DNA of 64,000 nucleotides from Tubiluchus corallicola (taxonomy: Eukaryota > Priapulida > Priapulimorpha > Priapulimorphida > Tubiluchidae): positions 1 to 64,000 of the forward strand of contig JAQGDQ010000833.1 of the NCBI GenBank assembly GCA_030141605.1, written 5' to 3'. The position numbers and the translations under genes are program-made. Below are positions 28,334 to 40,549 of this stretch, piece by piece. Position 1 is the stretch's first letter; the number at the start of each line of letters is the position of its first letter. The notes under the pieces are model-generated. The model ran no database searches. It saw only the letters and a program-made list of their open reading frames with translations, and had not been told where the DNA came from.

Positions 28334-30246
28334 CTGTTAACCTCGGATATAACAGACATCTCCGGACCAAAAAAAATCGTCCCTAATATCCGATATACCT
28401 TATAACTGAAATAGAGCGAAATCTAAGCTGCGTTTACGCTTCCTCTATCTATTCCCCTGCTTCAGTAGCCATTTCAGACCGTTTCTCGGAACATTTGGTA
28501 CATACTGAACCAACTCTGTCAAATATTTACCTACGAACTGAACTTCAAAATAAATGCTTATTAAAAAAACTAATGTATGAATACTGACTACGTGTAATAT
28601 GTGTTTGCATGGCTATTATGGACACAATATGCATAGTCTTTGTGTCGGTTTATATATGTACAGTCTAACCTCGTTATCTCGCCACTGTCCGTCTAGGGCA
28701 AATTTTTGGTGAGTATGGCGAGATAACGGGAATATAACGAAGTTAGTCTATATGTATATACATACTGTACATAATAGTTGATTAACATAGTGTTCCTCTA
28801 TGTACATATAAAATATATTTCGCATTATGATACCAATCAACATTAAATCAGAAATGAAAAAAATGTCATAAAAATAATCTTAGAATGTTACTTTTTTATT
28901 TTAAAAACATTTTTTGAGTATACTGCAATAAACTTAGCAAAAGATTTAGAAATGTTCACAAATGAGTTACTGACGACTGAAATAATTCAGAAGAGACGAC
29001 TGTTTCATTGATGATACACGCAAGCAGTCAACATGACATTTAATCAAACACAATCCTTGAATATCGTCGTGTGTGGCTCATGTAAAGTTGCTCACACTTT
29101 GTGGAAACTCAAACTTAAACGCAGCTTTGGTGTTACAGAGTAAGGATATCGGTGACGCTTTAGTTTCTCTGCGCATTAACCAACCACAGCACTCCTAATC
29201 TAATCCTGGTGAGACACACACTAGATTAATTATGTCTGTCTATCGAGTACAGCAGCATTGTCTACATACCGCGGTTATATTGATCGACACGCGGTATATG
29301 TATTGATCGATTCACCTCTGAGTTTGTCTGTTTGGCGACATAACGAATATAGTTTACATAAGCACTCATCCTAGCATGACGTGGCGAGGGCGAGAAGCGA
29401 GGGTGGCGACTTAACGAGGTAAATATCAAAGCAGGAAATCCGTCCTGGTACTTTCTATGGCGAGAGACGAGTTTGGCGGCATAACAAGGGGCGAGATAAT
29501 GAGGTTAGACTGTACATAATTTTCCCATTCTTCACTTGCTAGCAAAACAAAAACATGCTAGAAATTATGCAGAGCTCCTGCAATAAGGAAAACTGCTGTT
29601 GTTCTACAGCAGTACTATGCCAAGGCCACTATTCATAGCGGCAATCCCGGAAGATTTCGCTATTTCTGGAAATTTCACAGAAAATTGCCGAAGATGTTTA
29701 CCAGCAAACAATTTAGTTCCTCGGTAAATGACCACTGCAGATGGCGCTATTCAAGTTTAAGGACGAAAAAACTATTTGGCCATCGAGTTCCTTATATGCA
29801 ATGAAATTTACTTGATTCGGATTGTATGGGACCTAAAAATGTCATCTCTTATTTCCGAGTATAGAGAGCAACACAAGTTGTCCAATTTGTACTTCAATAA
29901 TATTCCATTTGACAATCTTTTGGATACTGACTCTCTAGTATACTCTTAAACGGTAGTACCCATCTAAACGATGACCAAAATATAGTCATATTTGATACTG
30001 TTCACACATATATAAAAATGCTCGTCATTTTGCTTATTAGTGTGGTACATTATATGCCTTTGCATATCAGTACACAGCACTGTACTAATGTATGTTATTT
30101 CATTGTATATTAATCCATTTCTATGTATATCACCTTCAATAGTTACACCATCTGCATAACAGTTCTTCTTCCTGGGGCCTTGCAAAAAGTCGGGACCAGC
30201 TATGGCGGTCCATTCTAAGTGAGTAATTTATATCCGAGGTTAACTG
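28334..30246. mobile_element. Tigger/pogo-like element, GTTAACCTCGGATATAA ends
   Basis: Outer element of about 1.9 kb. Left end CTGTTAACCTCGGATATAAC and right end the complement of CAGTTAACCTCGGATATAA. The left side is preceded by TA. It is interrupted by a second, similar-class element at 28,661-29,512. No intact transposase frame was seen in the remaining ~1 kb. Confidence 0.78.
28661..29512. mobile_element. Nested Tigger/pogo-like element, CAGTCTAACCTCGTTATC ends
   Basis: An 852-bp element with TA on both sides. Left end CAGTCTAACCTCGTTATCTC, right end GCGAGATAATGAGGTTAGAC followed by TG. The terminal repeats match over about 20 bases with one or two differences. It sits inside the 28,334-30,246 element, so it inserted later. 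Confidence 0.88.
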
Positions 30247-31408
30247 TTTTGTGTCTGAATCAAATAGGTAACCAAACTTGAAGAAAACAGTGACAATTTG
30301 TTCACTAATCAAACAAGTTTATATCCTTCCACTGTTGCATTTACACCTTTTTCTGAAAAATTCATAATCATAACCAGAATTGAAAATCGAGAAAAAATGC
30401 AAACAAGGAACAGAATTTTCTAGTCACCTGACACGTCAATTAGATTTTTGTTGCACGAATTCAAAATTAACCTAAAATAAAAACCACAGCAATTCATAAC
30501 TCAAAATGTCACTTAGAGAAGTGACTTCACTGGTTACACCACTAAAATTACAAAAATGCACGATTTGGCACCTGATCATCCTTACATGTACCGGATGTCA
30601 CAAAAAACGTTCCCCATTTCAAATGCTAAAAAAGCGACTTTGCTTAAACAAAAGGAATTTGTTTCTATGACCTAGGTCTGTATAAATTACTGCCTGCTGT
30701 ACTTTTACCACTACGTTTTGTTACCAAATTGATAACACAACCTTTACTTATCTCAACAATCAAGGTTTCTTCAATAATGGAACATTAACTGAGAATCGGA
30801 ACGGTAATCAAAATAAATTTCATTAACTAAAAAGAAATGCAAAAATTTGCACTCATTCTTGTTAATTAAATAATTACCGCTTTGGGTATTACTCGATCAC
30901 CTTGTTTCTTAGTTTTTCAAATGATAATATGGTACTGTGTAACAGGTGCTTACATGCAAATTACAACAGAATACAGTAGTCGGGTAGTCAGCCACTTACG
31001 ACCACAATCGGTTCTGGCAGATTGGAAGTAAAACGAATTGGACGAAGTCGCTTGTATTCAAGCGGTGTACTCTTACACGGAAGACGTTGCGTGTGTGCGG
31101 ATGAATTTATCTAAATGTAAACGTGTTGTATAACTAATTAAGTTGTGTTTGGGTCTTTATGTCGAACAGTCGTGAATCATCATATGAATGTTGATTCATC
31201 GTGCAGAAGTTAGTATACACCACAATATTTGCAAAGGTCATACTCCCCTTCTAACTACTCAAACGCGGAATACATGTAGTAGAATAAATTCTATTTAAAA
31301 TAACGGTACACCTATCAGTTTTCAACCAGATGCGTGCATGTGAAGACAAATACGGTGCAATGAATGAGGTTAAAAACTGAAAACATGCAAGTTTGTCAGT
31401 TTTACATG
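30247..31408. other. Intergenic, no gene recognised
   Basis: AT-rich with no exon, tandem array or element end recognised. Confidence 0.5.
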
Positions 31409-31769
31409 CACTCATACCTCGGTTTGTCGGACAAAAGCAGGGAGTCGTCGGTCCGAATTTGCCGATTGTCCGTATTTACCAATACTAAACTAATACAGTA
31501 GCCGCCGTATATTAGACTCATGGCAATGTAGAATCAAGTGTCTCAAAAATGTCTAGTATGGGCCGCTCCACAAGCTCACACACGTGTCGTTACGTGCTGC
31601 TTGGTTGAACTGATGTAATGATATAAACAAACTGAGGGCTCGTCAGCTAGTGGGTCAGCTTGCGAACCAACGGACCGTGTCTCTAGTATGCGGGACTTTT
31701 AACAGTCCGGCTTTTGTCCGATTTTTCGATGTCCGTAAAAGCGAGGTCCGGCAAACCGAGATATGAGTG
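31409..31769. mobile_element. Tigger/pogo-like MITE, CACTCATACCTCGGTTTG family (copy 2)
   Basis: Left end CACTCATACCTCGGTTTGTC, right end the complement of CACTCATATCTCGGTTTGCC, followed by TA. It contains a fragment of the TTGAGTCAATT repeat. It is a shorter relative of 16,749-17,416. Confidence 0.83.
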
Positions 31770-32027
31770 TAATATAAAAAGATTAGTCAGTAGCGTTCTA
31801 CAATAACGAAGCTTAACAACACAACAACAGCATTTTTAGGATGAATCATAAAGACATACTGTATGGTTTGACAAAAAGAGAAAAATTAGCAACAGAAATA
31901 GGGAACACAAAAAAATGACTCACTGGGACACCTATCACACATTTTGCCGGCACACTCATTACATTGATAACACACAATAATTTACACAGAGGCACTTTTG
32001 TATGCAGTTCTAAGAAACAACTGAAGT

Positions 32028-32162
32028 TCATGTGTCATGCAATAGTTCTTGCATTTTTTCAACCTTGACTCTTCGTAGATGGGCGAGCGTCCGTTTGTTT
32101 ACATACGTCGATAAGAATTCTCCGATGTCCATCCTCCCCTCCAGGAAGTCCTCAGACATTTG
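32028..32162 (-). CDS. VPS37B/C-like: VPS37 coding exon 4 (C-terminus)
   Basis: Encodes QMSEDFLEGRMDIGEFL, then KRTLAHLRRVKVEKMQELL and stop TGA. Acceptor TGTTTAG. This helix packs in the ESCRT-I core in the family. Confidence 0.94.
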   Translation of the reverse strand, partial: QMSEDFLEGRMDIGEFLSTYVNKRTLAHLRRVKVEKMQELLHDT

Positions 32163-35100
32163 CTAAACATAAAAACCAGTGTCAACAAATCGTGTATCGC
32201 TTCCGAAGAGTTACAAGACTAGATATACATTTACAGCGTTTGACCGTAGAAAAAACTGATGGATGCACTTAAAGCTGTGTTCACATTTGCAAGCATCAAC
32301 ACTAAATGTGCCTTCCTTAATAACACATCCACAGGGTGTCTGCTGGGACATGACTATAGAGTGAATTAAGCTTGAATTATTTAAAACTTGTTATGTACTA
32401 AAGAGTATTTTAAACGACAAGAACAAGAAAAGGGGTACCTGAAGAAGAAAAGACGCACCTGAAGTAGGTTTCAGAAAAACTGCCTTAAAAATTATATTAC
32501 TTTACAGTAATTTTATGCGTATATCTCTACTCGCATTAAAAGGGATTTTTTGTTTGTTTTCATTTTAAATCTCCCGCAATGCTGTTCCGACGGCACCATT
32601 ACATGACGTCATATACGCACAATGTAAATGAGGGGAAGAAAAGGAAATGCTAAAGTATTTCCCAAAAAAACTTTCCATGCAAAATTATATTACTTAGCTT
32701 ACCTGGTTAACAGACTTATGTAACTAGAAAAGAAAATTATTAATTATTTAAAATGCTTTCACTAATTGGTAAAATGATGCTGACTCACCCTCCAGGGTGC
32801 ACCTCTCACTAACCAAAAACGTATTTTTAATTTTATTGACAAAATGCAGTAAGTTAAAATTTTACTCAATTAGTGACGTGTGTGCTACAAATGCTCTGAT
32901 TACTTTTTCAAACTTTACATAATGTTATCTAAACTTGTTTCAAATGACCTGTTGTCAAAATGGCTGCATCTAACGGTCATGGCGGGAGTTTAAATATACA
33001 TATTTTATACAGCGTTACTGTCGACGCAAGTCTAATATGCAAAAAGGTAGTGGTAAAATATTTCAAGACGAATTTTTTAAACTTTATGTAAGTGGAGGGT
33101 TTTCTTGTGCTTTAAATTCCTGCTGTGAAAATTTAGAATGAGCAGAATGTGATTAAAAATGTAGACCACAAATACAGCACACAAGTTATTTTACACTTGT
33201 CCAGTACGCTGAAACTTGTACACCTGTTTTTGAAGGAAAAAAGCACCAATTTTATAACATACTTCCTTTGCATGCTCTTCTTCTTCTCTTTCTTTCTTTG
33301 TAGTTAAAGATAATTTATATTAAAGAATTATAAGTGGTCACCGGAAAGAATTTCCGTAATTGAGTTCATCTCTGTTGCCAGCCTTTTCATTTACAGTATT
33401 GCTAACTAATTTGCACGTCATATATCTAACATTGGTGCATTGGTGCTTATTTCATTAACTATGTGATAATCAATGCTTAATTGTATGTTTGGTTGCACTT
33501 CTGTGCTTTATTTAATGTTAGAAGTTGTGATAAATTTAGTATGAAAAAGTGCTGTGATAAAAATTAACAACGCATATGGGGCAAATCACGAGTTATAATA
33601 AATTATATTTTGTGTGGCCATTCTTTTAATTAAATAGTTTTCCAATTTTTCTTACTTACAAAGTCATGAATTGATCTAAACTACACATTTTAACAGCAAA
33701 ACATTCTAATCAACAACTCGTAGACGTAAGCGTTATGCGTCTCTTCCTATACAAAAGCACAAATTAGACTATACAGTCATCGAACATCTCCGTACTCGTA
33801 CAAATCGGTTTTTGACCAGAAAATTCGAGTTGAAATTGTCTCCGTTCTCCACCAAAATTTCGGTGCTCGACCAACCGCCAAGCACGTGATGAACGCATGC
33901 GCGGCGAGCCAAATAGAGCCAAGCGTAACCGACTGCGCCCGAGAATAGTCATACACGTGTTTCTGCTCTTGCTTACGTATACCATCACACTGCTACCAAC
34001 ACGTGAGGTTTCATGCAGGAATAATTGTGTTTTCCTTTCTAAGTAATTTTATTATGTTTTTATTATCAGTTATATCATATCTACTGTTTAGATAAACATT
34101 TTTACATTATTATATTTCATTTTAGTAATACTTTACAGTTCATTTGGTGCTTGAGAACGGTGCTTTTACAATATTTCTTATGGGAATGATTCGGTACTCA
34201 ACCAAATCGGTTTTCAAACACTTTTTAGGAACGAATTATGGTCGAAAACCAAGGTATGACTGTATATATTTCCACTCATACGTTTAAATTTAAATCATCA
34301 ATAACAAATTCAAAACCAGATCAATGTCTCCGCCACAAACGAGCATTGTTCACAGTAGCCATTCCAGCTAGATGAGAAAAAAATGCCCATTTCCTGGATC
34401 TTCATAATAGTGCATTGCACAAGAGTGGGAACTGCTATCAGCTCAGCAGAGTTATAAATGCTACATCACACAAACGAACTACGTAATTAGGATAGTCTCC
34501 TGAAATCACACTCATACCGGTGATGAACTAAAATTCGAAATTGTAAACTTATTTGCCAAGGTCAGCACAACAGTGCTGTATTCCAATTATTGATCTCCAA
34601 TACATGTGCATGAGATGCACGTGAAAGATTTCCATAATTGAAAATGGTACCTAATAGTAACATCTTCGCTAATTATGCTGATTTATGTACAACAGTGAAA
34701 CTTGGGGTTTAACGATTACTCAAGAAAAGCAGACTGACACATTACATAGCAGTCTTCTTAGGAAAGTTTTAAAGATAAGATGGCCATACATAATCAAAAA
34801 TGAAAATTTATACATCAGAACCAAAGAAACTTCTTGGAGTTCAAAAGTCAAGATCCGAAGATTAAGATGGCTAGGACATCTTCTAAGATTACCAAATCAA
34901 GCACCTGTAAAAATCGCCTTAAAGGAAGCCTTAAAACCTTGCAAAAAACCACCTGGTAAACCTAAAACAACTTGGATAGCTAAGATAAATAAAGATGTTC
35001 AACAGCTTCAATGAAATCCATCTTTAAGAGTAGAAGAACTTACGCTGTTAGCTGCAGATAGAAGTGGGTGGAATACTCTGATAAATGTTGATACGTCAAT

Positions 35101-38100
35101 GCCTACAATAGATGGAATGAGACTTTGAAGAAAGAAGAAATACTTATGCTGACAGTCTGTTAGTTAAAATTCTTAAAACTTATCTCCTATAACTTATAAC
35201 TATGCAGTATGTAACAAAATGTATATCTTGGATCATAAGTAAAAATGAAAGTGTCCGAAAAATGTCGAGTTTCTCTTAAAATTTTGAACAATTAAAGCTT
35301 CATCACTTACGTCAGTTTCTTCTTCTACTTCAGCTGCACCGGCCTTTAAAATTGCTAAAACTGTTTCCAGAGATCGTGAACTGGATAAACTATCTAAAAA
35401 TAAAATTTACCCGTCAGAGATGAAAAGCATCTAGAAGCCGTCACTTACATATCTTGCCCATAAATATATTGGAATTTCTGCATTCTATATAATGGTTCTC
35501 CTACTTGATGTGACATGTTTTAGCTAAAGCTATATATTCTGGTAACTACAGTCAGAAACGTGTTATACAACACGCACATACAGATCGCTCAATTACCCCT
35601 AGATCTAGGACCTTATCAGGGTTCCCACAGAACTTTAAAATAAATTTCCCTGACTTTTCCCGACTAAGATAAGCAGAAATTATATTACCATTATACATAT
35701 TCAAACATTTTTGTCTATGGACATTCATACATATACTGATATATAATGTGTCGGCACAGTTTTAATACTGCTAAAGAAATTACACTAATCACATTAAATG
35801 TGATTAACCTAATCATTATTTTTGGAACAGAAATCAAAAGTGAGAGCCTGCCATAGCAAAATTTCATTCAAACATGAATCGCTGAAAAATATGTTTGTGA
35901 AAATATCAGTTCACGGTGATTATTTTTCAACCCTTTCCAACTTCTCTGACTTTCACCCCATTTTCATCATTTTCCCTGACTTTTTACCAAACTATCTTTT
36001 TCCTTGATTTTCCACGATAGCCTGTATTTTCAAGGATTTTCCAGGATTTTCCTGACCGGAGGAGCCCTACTTATGCATGTGTGGTCATTTGCTAAGAAAT
36101 GAAATCATGTTCAGAATGATTAAACTGACATTTAAAAACAAATGAACGTCACTTACCTAGCTTGGCTTTTTCATTATCGAATTCTTGTCGAATTTCCATA
36201 TACTGCTTATGCGACTCCATCAAATTTGCTTTTGCTTGCGCAAGACGAGGTTCTCTTGATAAATTAAATTCTGAGAGACTGCTGTTACTGGCTAACAGCA
36301 TCCCTTTTTCATTCAAAATATTTTGCAGCTAACAACACAAAGACAATTAAAATACCTTCACAAATTAAATGAAACTAGAGCACAGTGACGGGCGATTTTG
36401 AAATTTTCTAATTCGATTACAATCTTGTTCTTATAATTTGATATCACGATTAATCTTTTGCAGTAATTTTTTATCATTTTAGTCAAATTTTTCAAACATT
36501 ACAGCACTGAAATATAGTCTATAAACTTCTTCAAGGCTTTTGTCGCTGTCTGCCATGTTCATACTCGCAAACTATTTTTACAGACACGTACATTCATTAA
36601 TTACTATATTACTATGTCAACTACATATGTCATGTGAATACAAATAAGAAGCCCTAGTTTGCAACACTGTGATTTGCAAATGTGTGCATTGTGTAAAGTG
36701 AGGAAAACGAAGAAAAAGATGTAAGAATTTTGTTTATATCTGCTAAAACTCTTGCCTATTAGTCTGTGTGTAACACGTACTGTTCAATTACTGTTCAATC
36801 CTCGTTTATATCGATTTATACATGGTTGTGATCTCGATTAATTCAATTAATCTATTAATTGCCCCTCACTACTTGAGGAAATTAATGACACACTGTTGCA
36901 GCTAAGATTAATTACGTTACTGTGTGAAATGGCGTTCCCAGATTTTGTCGACGCCTAAATGGTATGGTGCGTTTTGAGGATAACTGCCAAATTTGGTTTT
37001 ATTTTAATCATTCATCTCAGGCCTGACAAGTACAATAAAATACCTGCAGAGTACATTAAAAACAGTTTTTGTATCATTTCTATTTAAAGATAAACTGAAC
37101 CGCATCTTAAACTACAGCTCAAAAAATCTACCCCGCAAGACACTAAAAGGAAACGTACTATTTTTTCAAGAATGACTTATTCAAAAGGATTATTACCTCA
37201 GAAACTTAATTTTCCATTCGCGCGGGTAGTTCTTCACTGTCAATGCATTTTGCCATTAGCTAGTTAGATGGACACTAGCACCCCCTCTCAGAAACACATT
37301 CCACAAAAAATAGGCACTGTACCTCTCAGTTCAGAAGTGTTCAGATGTGATGTACTGGACACGTTCGAGAGCTCATGAGTAAGCACAGCGGTAAACTTAA
37401 AATTTTTATTTTTAAACTTAAAACTTGCCAAGTTTTTGTATATTACACTGAATGTTGTGCAGTAGCAGTAGCAGTAATACAACATGCTCGTTGAATGTTT
37501 GTTCTGTTGGAAATTATGTTAGTTTGTGATGTCATCACTAGTTGGACTTGCCCACCATTAATTCAGTTTTAACCTATTATTTAATTATAATACACCTTGG
37601 CAGTATTACAGGTGTTAAAACATGTACTTTTTACCATGCTTCAAAATGGGGTAGCATTTGAACAATCATTCTGTTTTCATTTAAGCTTTTACCATCTGCT
37701 TTCTGAAGATATTTTCACTCTAATTGACTTTTGAGATCACAAATGCTATAGTTCTAGAACAAGCTGCATAATTTGCTCTATTTTCGATTAAACCTAGTTA
37801 GCCGAGATGTATGCAATGATCAAGCGCCAATTAAGCACAAATTATAAGGACACCACCACTTATTATGCGGGTCATTCTCTACAGAACGTGCAAAACAGAT
37901 GTTAAAAAATCTGCTAAATGACTGGAAAGATGTTCTTAAAATTACTCTGCCCTGTTATTAATAAGGTTCCCTTGTATACAAAAAGGATACTGGCAGAGCT
38001 TAAAACACTTGTAAAAATTTACTATGACCATTTTAAAGTTATCTGAACAATAACTTTTGTCATTACTGTTACATGAGGTGTGCAATACAACCTATAAACA

Positions 38101-38660
38101 TCAAGGAGTGTCATAAACCAATGGTCTTGTAAAATATATTTTTTGTCCCTTGCTATAAATATCTGGTCCAATTTTTATCGCACCAGAAACTTTGTTATTT
38201 AAAAAAATTATCCTGGGACAACAATTGTACGTTCTGTGGCGAATGACCCATGTCCTGGCATGCAGAAACAATTTCTGCAAAAATTCCAATTAAGAAAAGG
38301 TTTTTAAATTTACTTTCCCTGCAAAAACAAAAACTAAATACTACACACTGTCTTTATATATGTGTAGAGGCCCATTTTGTGTATTACATAATGTTATTGC
38401 TAATAAATTAGAAACAATAACGCACAGCTGTTACTTACTGGTTTAGAGTTATGTATCAGCTCGTCTGTTTTGGCATCATCATCAAGCAAACCTTGCAGTT
38501 CTGACTTTGTTAAACTTTTCACAGAAGTCAAGCACTCTTCTATTTCCAGCTGATACATCACCGGAGTTTGCGGAGACTGAATTCCGGGAGGTCTGTAGCT
38601 AGGAGATCCCGAGAGAGGATATGGAGGAGGAATGGCAGGTTGAGTATATCCAGAGTACAT
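32028..38660 (-). CDS. VPS37B/C-like: VPS37 family subunit of ESCRT-I (VPS37B/C-like), four coding exons
   Basis: ESCRT-I subunit; with TSG101, VPS28 and MVB12/UBAP1 it sorts ubiquitinated cargo into multivesicular bodies. Exons in order: 38,660-38,439, 36,328-36,157, 35,393-35,311 and 32,162-32,028. The join gives 612 nt, 203 residues, in frame. Residues 1-37 are Pro/Tyr-rich (MYSGYTQPAIPPPYPL, SPSYRPPG). Then comes the Mod(r)/VPS37 domain: LTKSELQGLLDDD, MLLASNSSLSEFNL, a long helix, SSRSLETVLAILKAGAAEVE, and the C-terminal FLEGRMDIGEFL..KRTLAHLRRVKVEKMQEL. The NSSLSE..NL and LAHLRRVKVEK stretches favour VPS37B/C over VPS37A, but a Pro-rich segment before the domain is more like the VPS37A linker. 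An acceptor (TTTTTTCAG) lies 16 bp before the ATG, and that stretch is open in frame, so an upstream coding exon cannot be ruled out. Confidence 0.92.
32430..33115 (-). repeat. ~650-bp interspersed repeat (inverted partner of 18,590-19,215)
   Basis: Reads GGGGTACCTGAAG, AGTAGGTTTCAG, TTACATGACGTCA, CCTCCAGGGTGCACC, AAATGGCTGCATCTAACGG and TGGAGGGTTTTCTTGTGC, the reverse order and strand of the copy in Ran intron 2. It lies in VPS37 intron 3. Confidence 0.82.
33774..34262. mobile_element. Tigger/pogo-like MITE, CAGTCATACC family (copy 2)
   Basis: A 489-bp element bounded by TA, ends CAGTCATCGAACATCTCCG and AACCAAGGTATGACTG. The interior closely matches 12,850-13,333 (ACTCGTACAAATCGGTTT, ACGTGTTTCTGCTCTTGC, ACCATCACACTGCTACC). 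Confidence 0.88.
34685..35130 (+). pseudogene. LINE C-terminal fragment
   Basis: A 109-codon frame reading YNSETWGLT, then LLRKVLKIRWP, NENLYIR, IRRLRWLGHLLRLPN and GKPKTTWIAKINKD, then a stop. The ETW, RRLRWxGHxxR and GRP/GKPxxxW order is typical of the C-terminus of LINE polyproteins (RTE/CR1-like). Coding resemblance continues briefly after the stop (ELTLLAADRSGW). It is a dead fragment in VPS37 intron 3, antisense to the host gene. Confidence 0.8.
35311..35393 (-). CDS. VPS37B/C-like: VPS37 coding exon 3
   Basis: Encodes DSLSSSRSLETVLAILKAG through EEETD; enters in phase 1. Acceptor TTTTTTAG, donor GTAAGT. Confidence 0.93.
35617..36068 (+). mobile_element. hAT-like element with CAGGGTTCCCACAG end (copy 2)
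   Basis: Begins CAGGGTTCCCACAGAACTTT and ends TTCCTGACCGGAGGAGCCCT. Same order of blocks as 13,960-14,380. It sits in VPS37 intron 2, within 90 bp of exon 2. Confidence 0.75.
36157..36328 (-). CDS. VPS37B/C-like: VPS37 coding exon 2
   Basis: Encodes LQNILNEKGMLLASNSSL through NEKAKL plus one base. Acceptor TTGTTAG, donor GTAAGT. Part of this exon has been copied to 4,410-4,482. Confidence 0.93.
36383..36871. mobile_element. hAT-like element in VPS37 intron 1
   Basis: Ends CAGTGACGGGCGATTTT and the complement of TAGTGAGGGGCAATTAAT. Flanks CTAGAGCA and CTTGAGGA match at six of eight bases, as expected of an old 8-bp duplication. The interior has CGATTAAT and TCGATTA tracts. One end lies 55 bp from VPS37 exon 2, and this end plus the exon start is what has been copied to 4,217-4,482. 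Confidence 0.7.
37270..37660 (+). repeat. Interspersed repeat, ~350 bp family (copy 2)
   Basis: Contains AACTTGCCAAGTTTTTGTA, ACACTGAATGTTGTGCAG, GAAATTATGTTAG and GATGTCATCACTAGTTGGAC. Matches 55,545-55,830 and, inverted, 11,725-12,120. Confidence 0.75.
37661..38438. other. Proximal VPS37 intron 1, nothing recognised
   Basis: No exon, element end or tandem array recognised. Confidence 0.5.
38439..38660 (-). CDS. VPS37B/C-like: VPS37 coding exon 1
   Basis: Seventy-four codons from MYSGYTQPA to HNSKP, then donor GTAAGTAA. The exon itself starts at 38,676 after TTTTTTCAG. A 38-bp minisatellite array begins about 65 bp further upstream. Confidence 0.88.
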
Positions 38661-38739
38661 TTTTACAACTTTACGACTGAAAAAATGACAACCGTTAGTT
38701 TTCATTAAAAATTTTATCAGCATTTTTTTTGTTTTTCTT

Positions 38740-39720
38740 GCCATCACAATGAAGCCAAGTGACAATACATCTCTATTGCCATCACAATGAAGCCAAGTGA
38801 CAATACATCTCTATTGCCATCACAATGAAGCCAAGTGACAATACATCTCTACTGCCATCACAATGAAGCCAAGCGACAATACATCTCTATTGGCATCACA
38901 ATGAAGCCAAGTGACAATACATCTCTATTGGCATCACAATAAAGCCAAGTGACAATACATCTCTATTGCCATCACAATGAAGCCAAGTGACAATACATCT
39001 CTATTGCCATCACAATGAAGCCAAGTGACAATACATCTCTATTGCCATCACAATGAAGCCAAATGACAATACATCTCTATTGCCATCACATTGGAGCCAA
39101 GTGACAATACATCTCTATTGCCATCACATTGGAGCCAAGTGACAATACATCTCTATTGCCATCACAATGAGGCCAAGTGACAATACATCTCTATTGCCAT
39201 CACAATGAAGCCAAATGACAATACATCTCTATTGCCATCACATTGGAGCCAAGTGACAATACATCTCTATTGCCATCACAATGAAGCCAAGTGACAATAC
39301 ATCTCTACTGCCATCACAATGAAGCCAAGTGACAATACATCTCTATTGCCATCACAATGGAGCCAAGTGACAATACATCTCTAGTGCCATCACATTGGAG
39401 CCAAGTGACAATACATCTCTATTGCCATCACAATGAAGCCAAGTGACAATACATCTCTACTGCCATCACAATGAAGCCAAGTGACAATACATCTCTATTG
39501 CCATCACAATGGAGCCAAGTGACAATACATCTCTATTGCCATCACATTGGAGCCAAGTGACAATACATCTCTATTGCCATCACAATGAAGCCAAGTGACA
39601 ATACATCTCTACTGCCATCACAATGAAGCCAAGTGACAATACATCTCTATTGCCATCACAATGGAGCCAAGTGACAATACATCTCTATTGCCATCACATT
39701 GGAGCCAAGTGACAATACAT
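38740..39720. repeat. 38-bp minisatellite, about 26 copies, upstream of VPS37 exon 1
   Basis: Unit GCCATCACAATGAAGCCAAG then TGACAATACATCTCTATT. Variants (CACATTGGAGCC, CTCTACTGCC) recur in ordered blocks, showing that groups of several units were duplicated together. The array starts 64 bp before the VPS37 exon 1 acceptor. It has no unique spacers, so it is not CRISPR-like. Confidence 0.96.
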
Positions 39721-39729
39721 CCATACAAC

Positions 39730-40260
39730 ATGAAGGTTTTTGGAGGCATGGAATCATTCTTTGCAGACCCAAAATAAGTGGGTCAGCGCATCTCTGCTAC
39801 ACGGCACTCGCTCAACTTCTAAAATGTCATTGCTCATGTATAGGTCGCATACTGAAGAAACATATTAGAGCTAATTTTGTCCTTAAAATATAAACACAGT
39901 CTTTGATAGCTTTTGAGCAATGCTTAAGATTTCTGCAAAAGAATTATCAACATGTTAATACCTTTGTGGATACCTACTGCATGAACTTGTGAACTTCATT
40001 TTAAATGTTTCGAGATTGCGACACCTAAATATTGAACTGATGAAACGAAATTTAATAACGTTTGCCCGGGTTTAGAATGTATTCGTGATCTACAGCATTG
40101 GAACAAACACGAGAAACACATAATTATGATGTCACACTCGTCAATGTTATTTACAAAATAATTCGCCAGTGCTGATCCCATTTATGGAATGCCCTTAAAT
40201 CTTTTTGTACAGCAAGACAGTCATTACAAAATCTGACAAAATGCTACAAAACACAAGTGT
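39730..40260 (-). pseudogene. Decayed LINE reverse-transcriptase fragment
   Basis: The minus strand reads SKPGQTLLNFVSSVQYLGV followed by AISKHLK, the (V)xYLGVxIxxxL segment found just after the catalytic domain of LINE reverse transcriptases. Frames before and after are broken. A 3' tail-like AATATTAATAATATTATT repeat is nearby (40,520-40,545). Confidence 0.55.
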
Positions 40261-40549
40261 TAGTAAGTATTATTGATGCATGTCAAAAATAATCGTATAC
40301 CCACAGAGATCTCAAAACATATAACAGCTCAAAGCCTAGTACTACTACTAGTAAAATTAGTGTTAAAATTAAGTAGAAATTATTTAATGATTGTAGATTG
40401 TAAAGTAAATTTAGTAGACACTATTGCCTTCATCAGTCCTCTGACTGTATGTACACAAAAATTTTACGTATATGTATTTTGTACAGTACAGTTTGTGTAC
40501 ATTAATTCATTGCAATAAAGAATATTAATAATATTATTATTAAAAGAAA

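Noticed and set aside
38740-39720. Regular 38-bp repeats that might be taken for a CRISPR array
   Set aside because: Units are contiguous with no unique spacers, and the locus is in an animal genome. It is a minisatellite.
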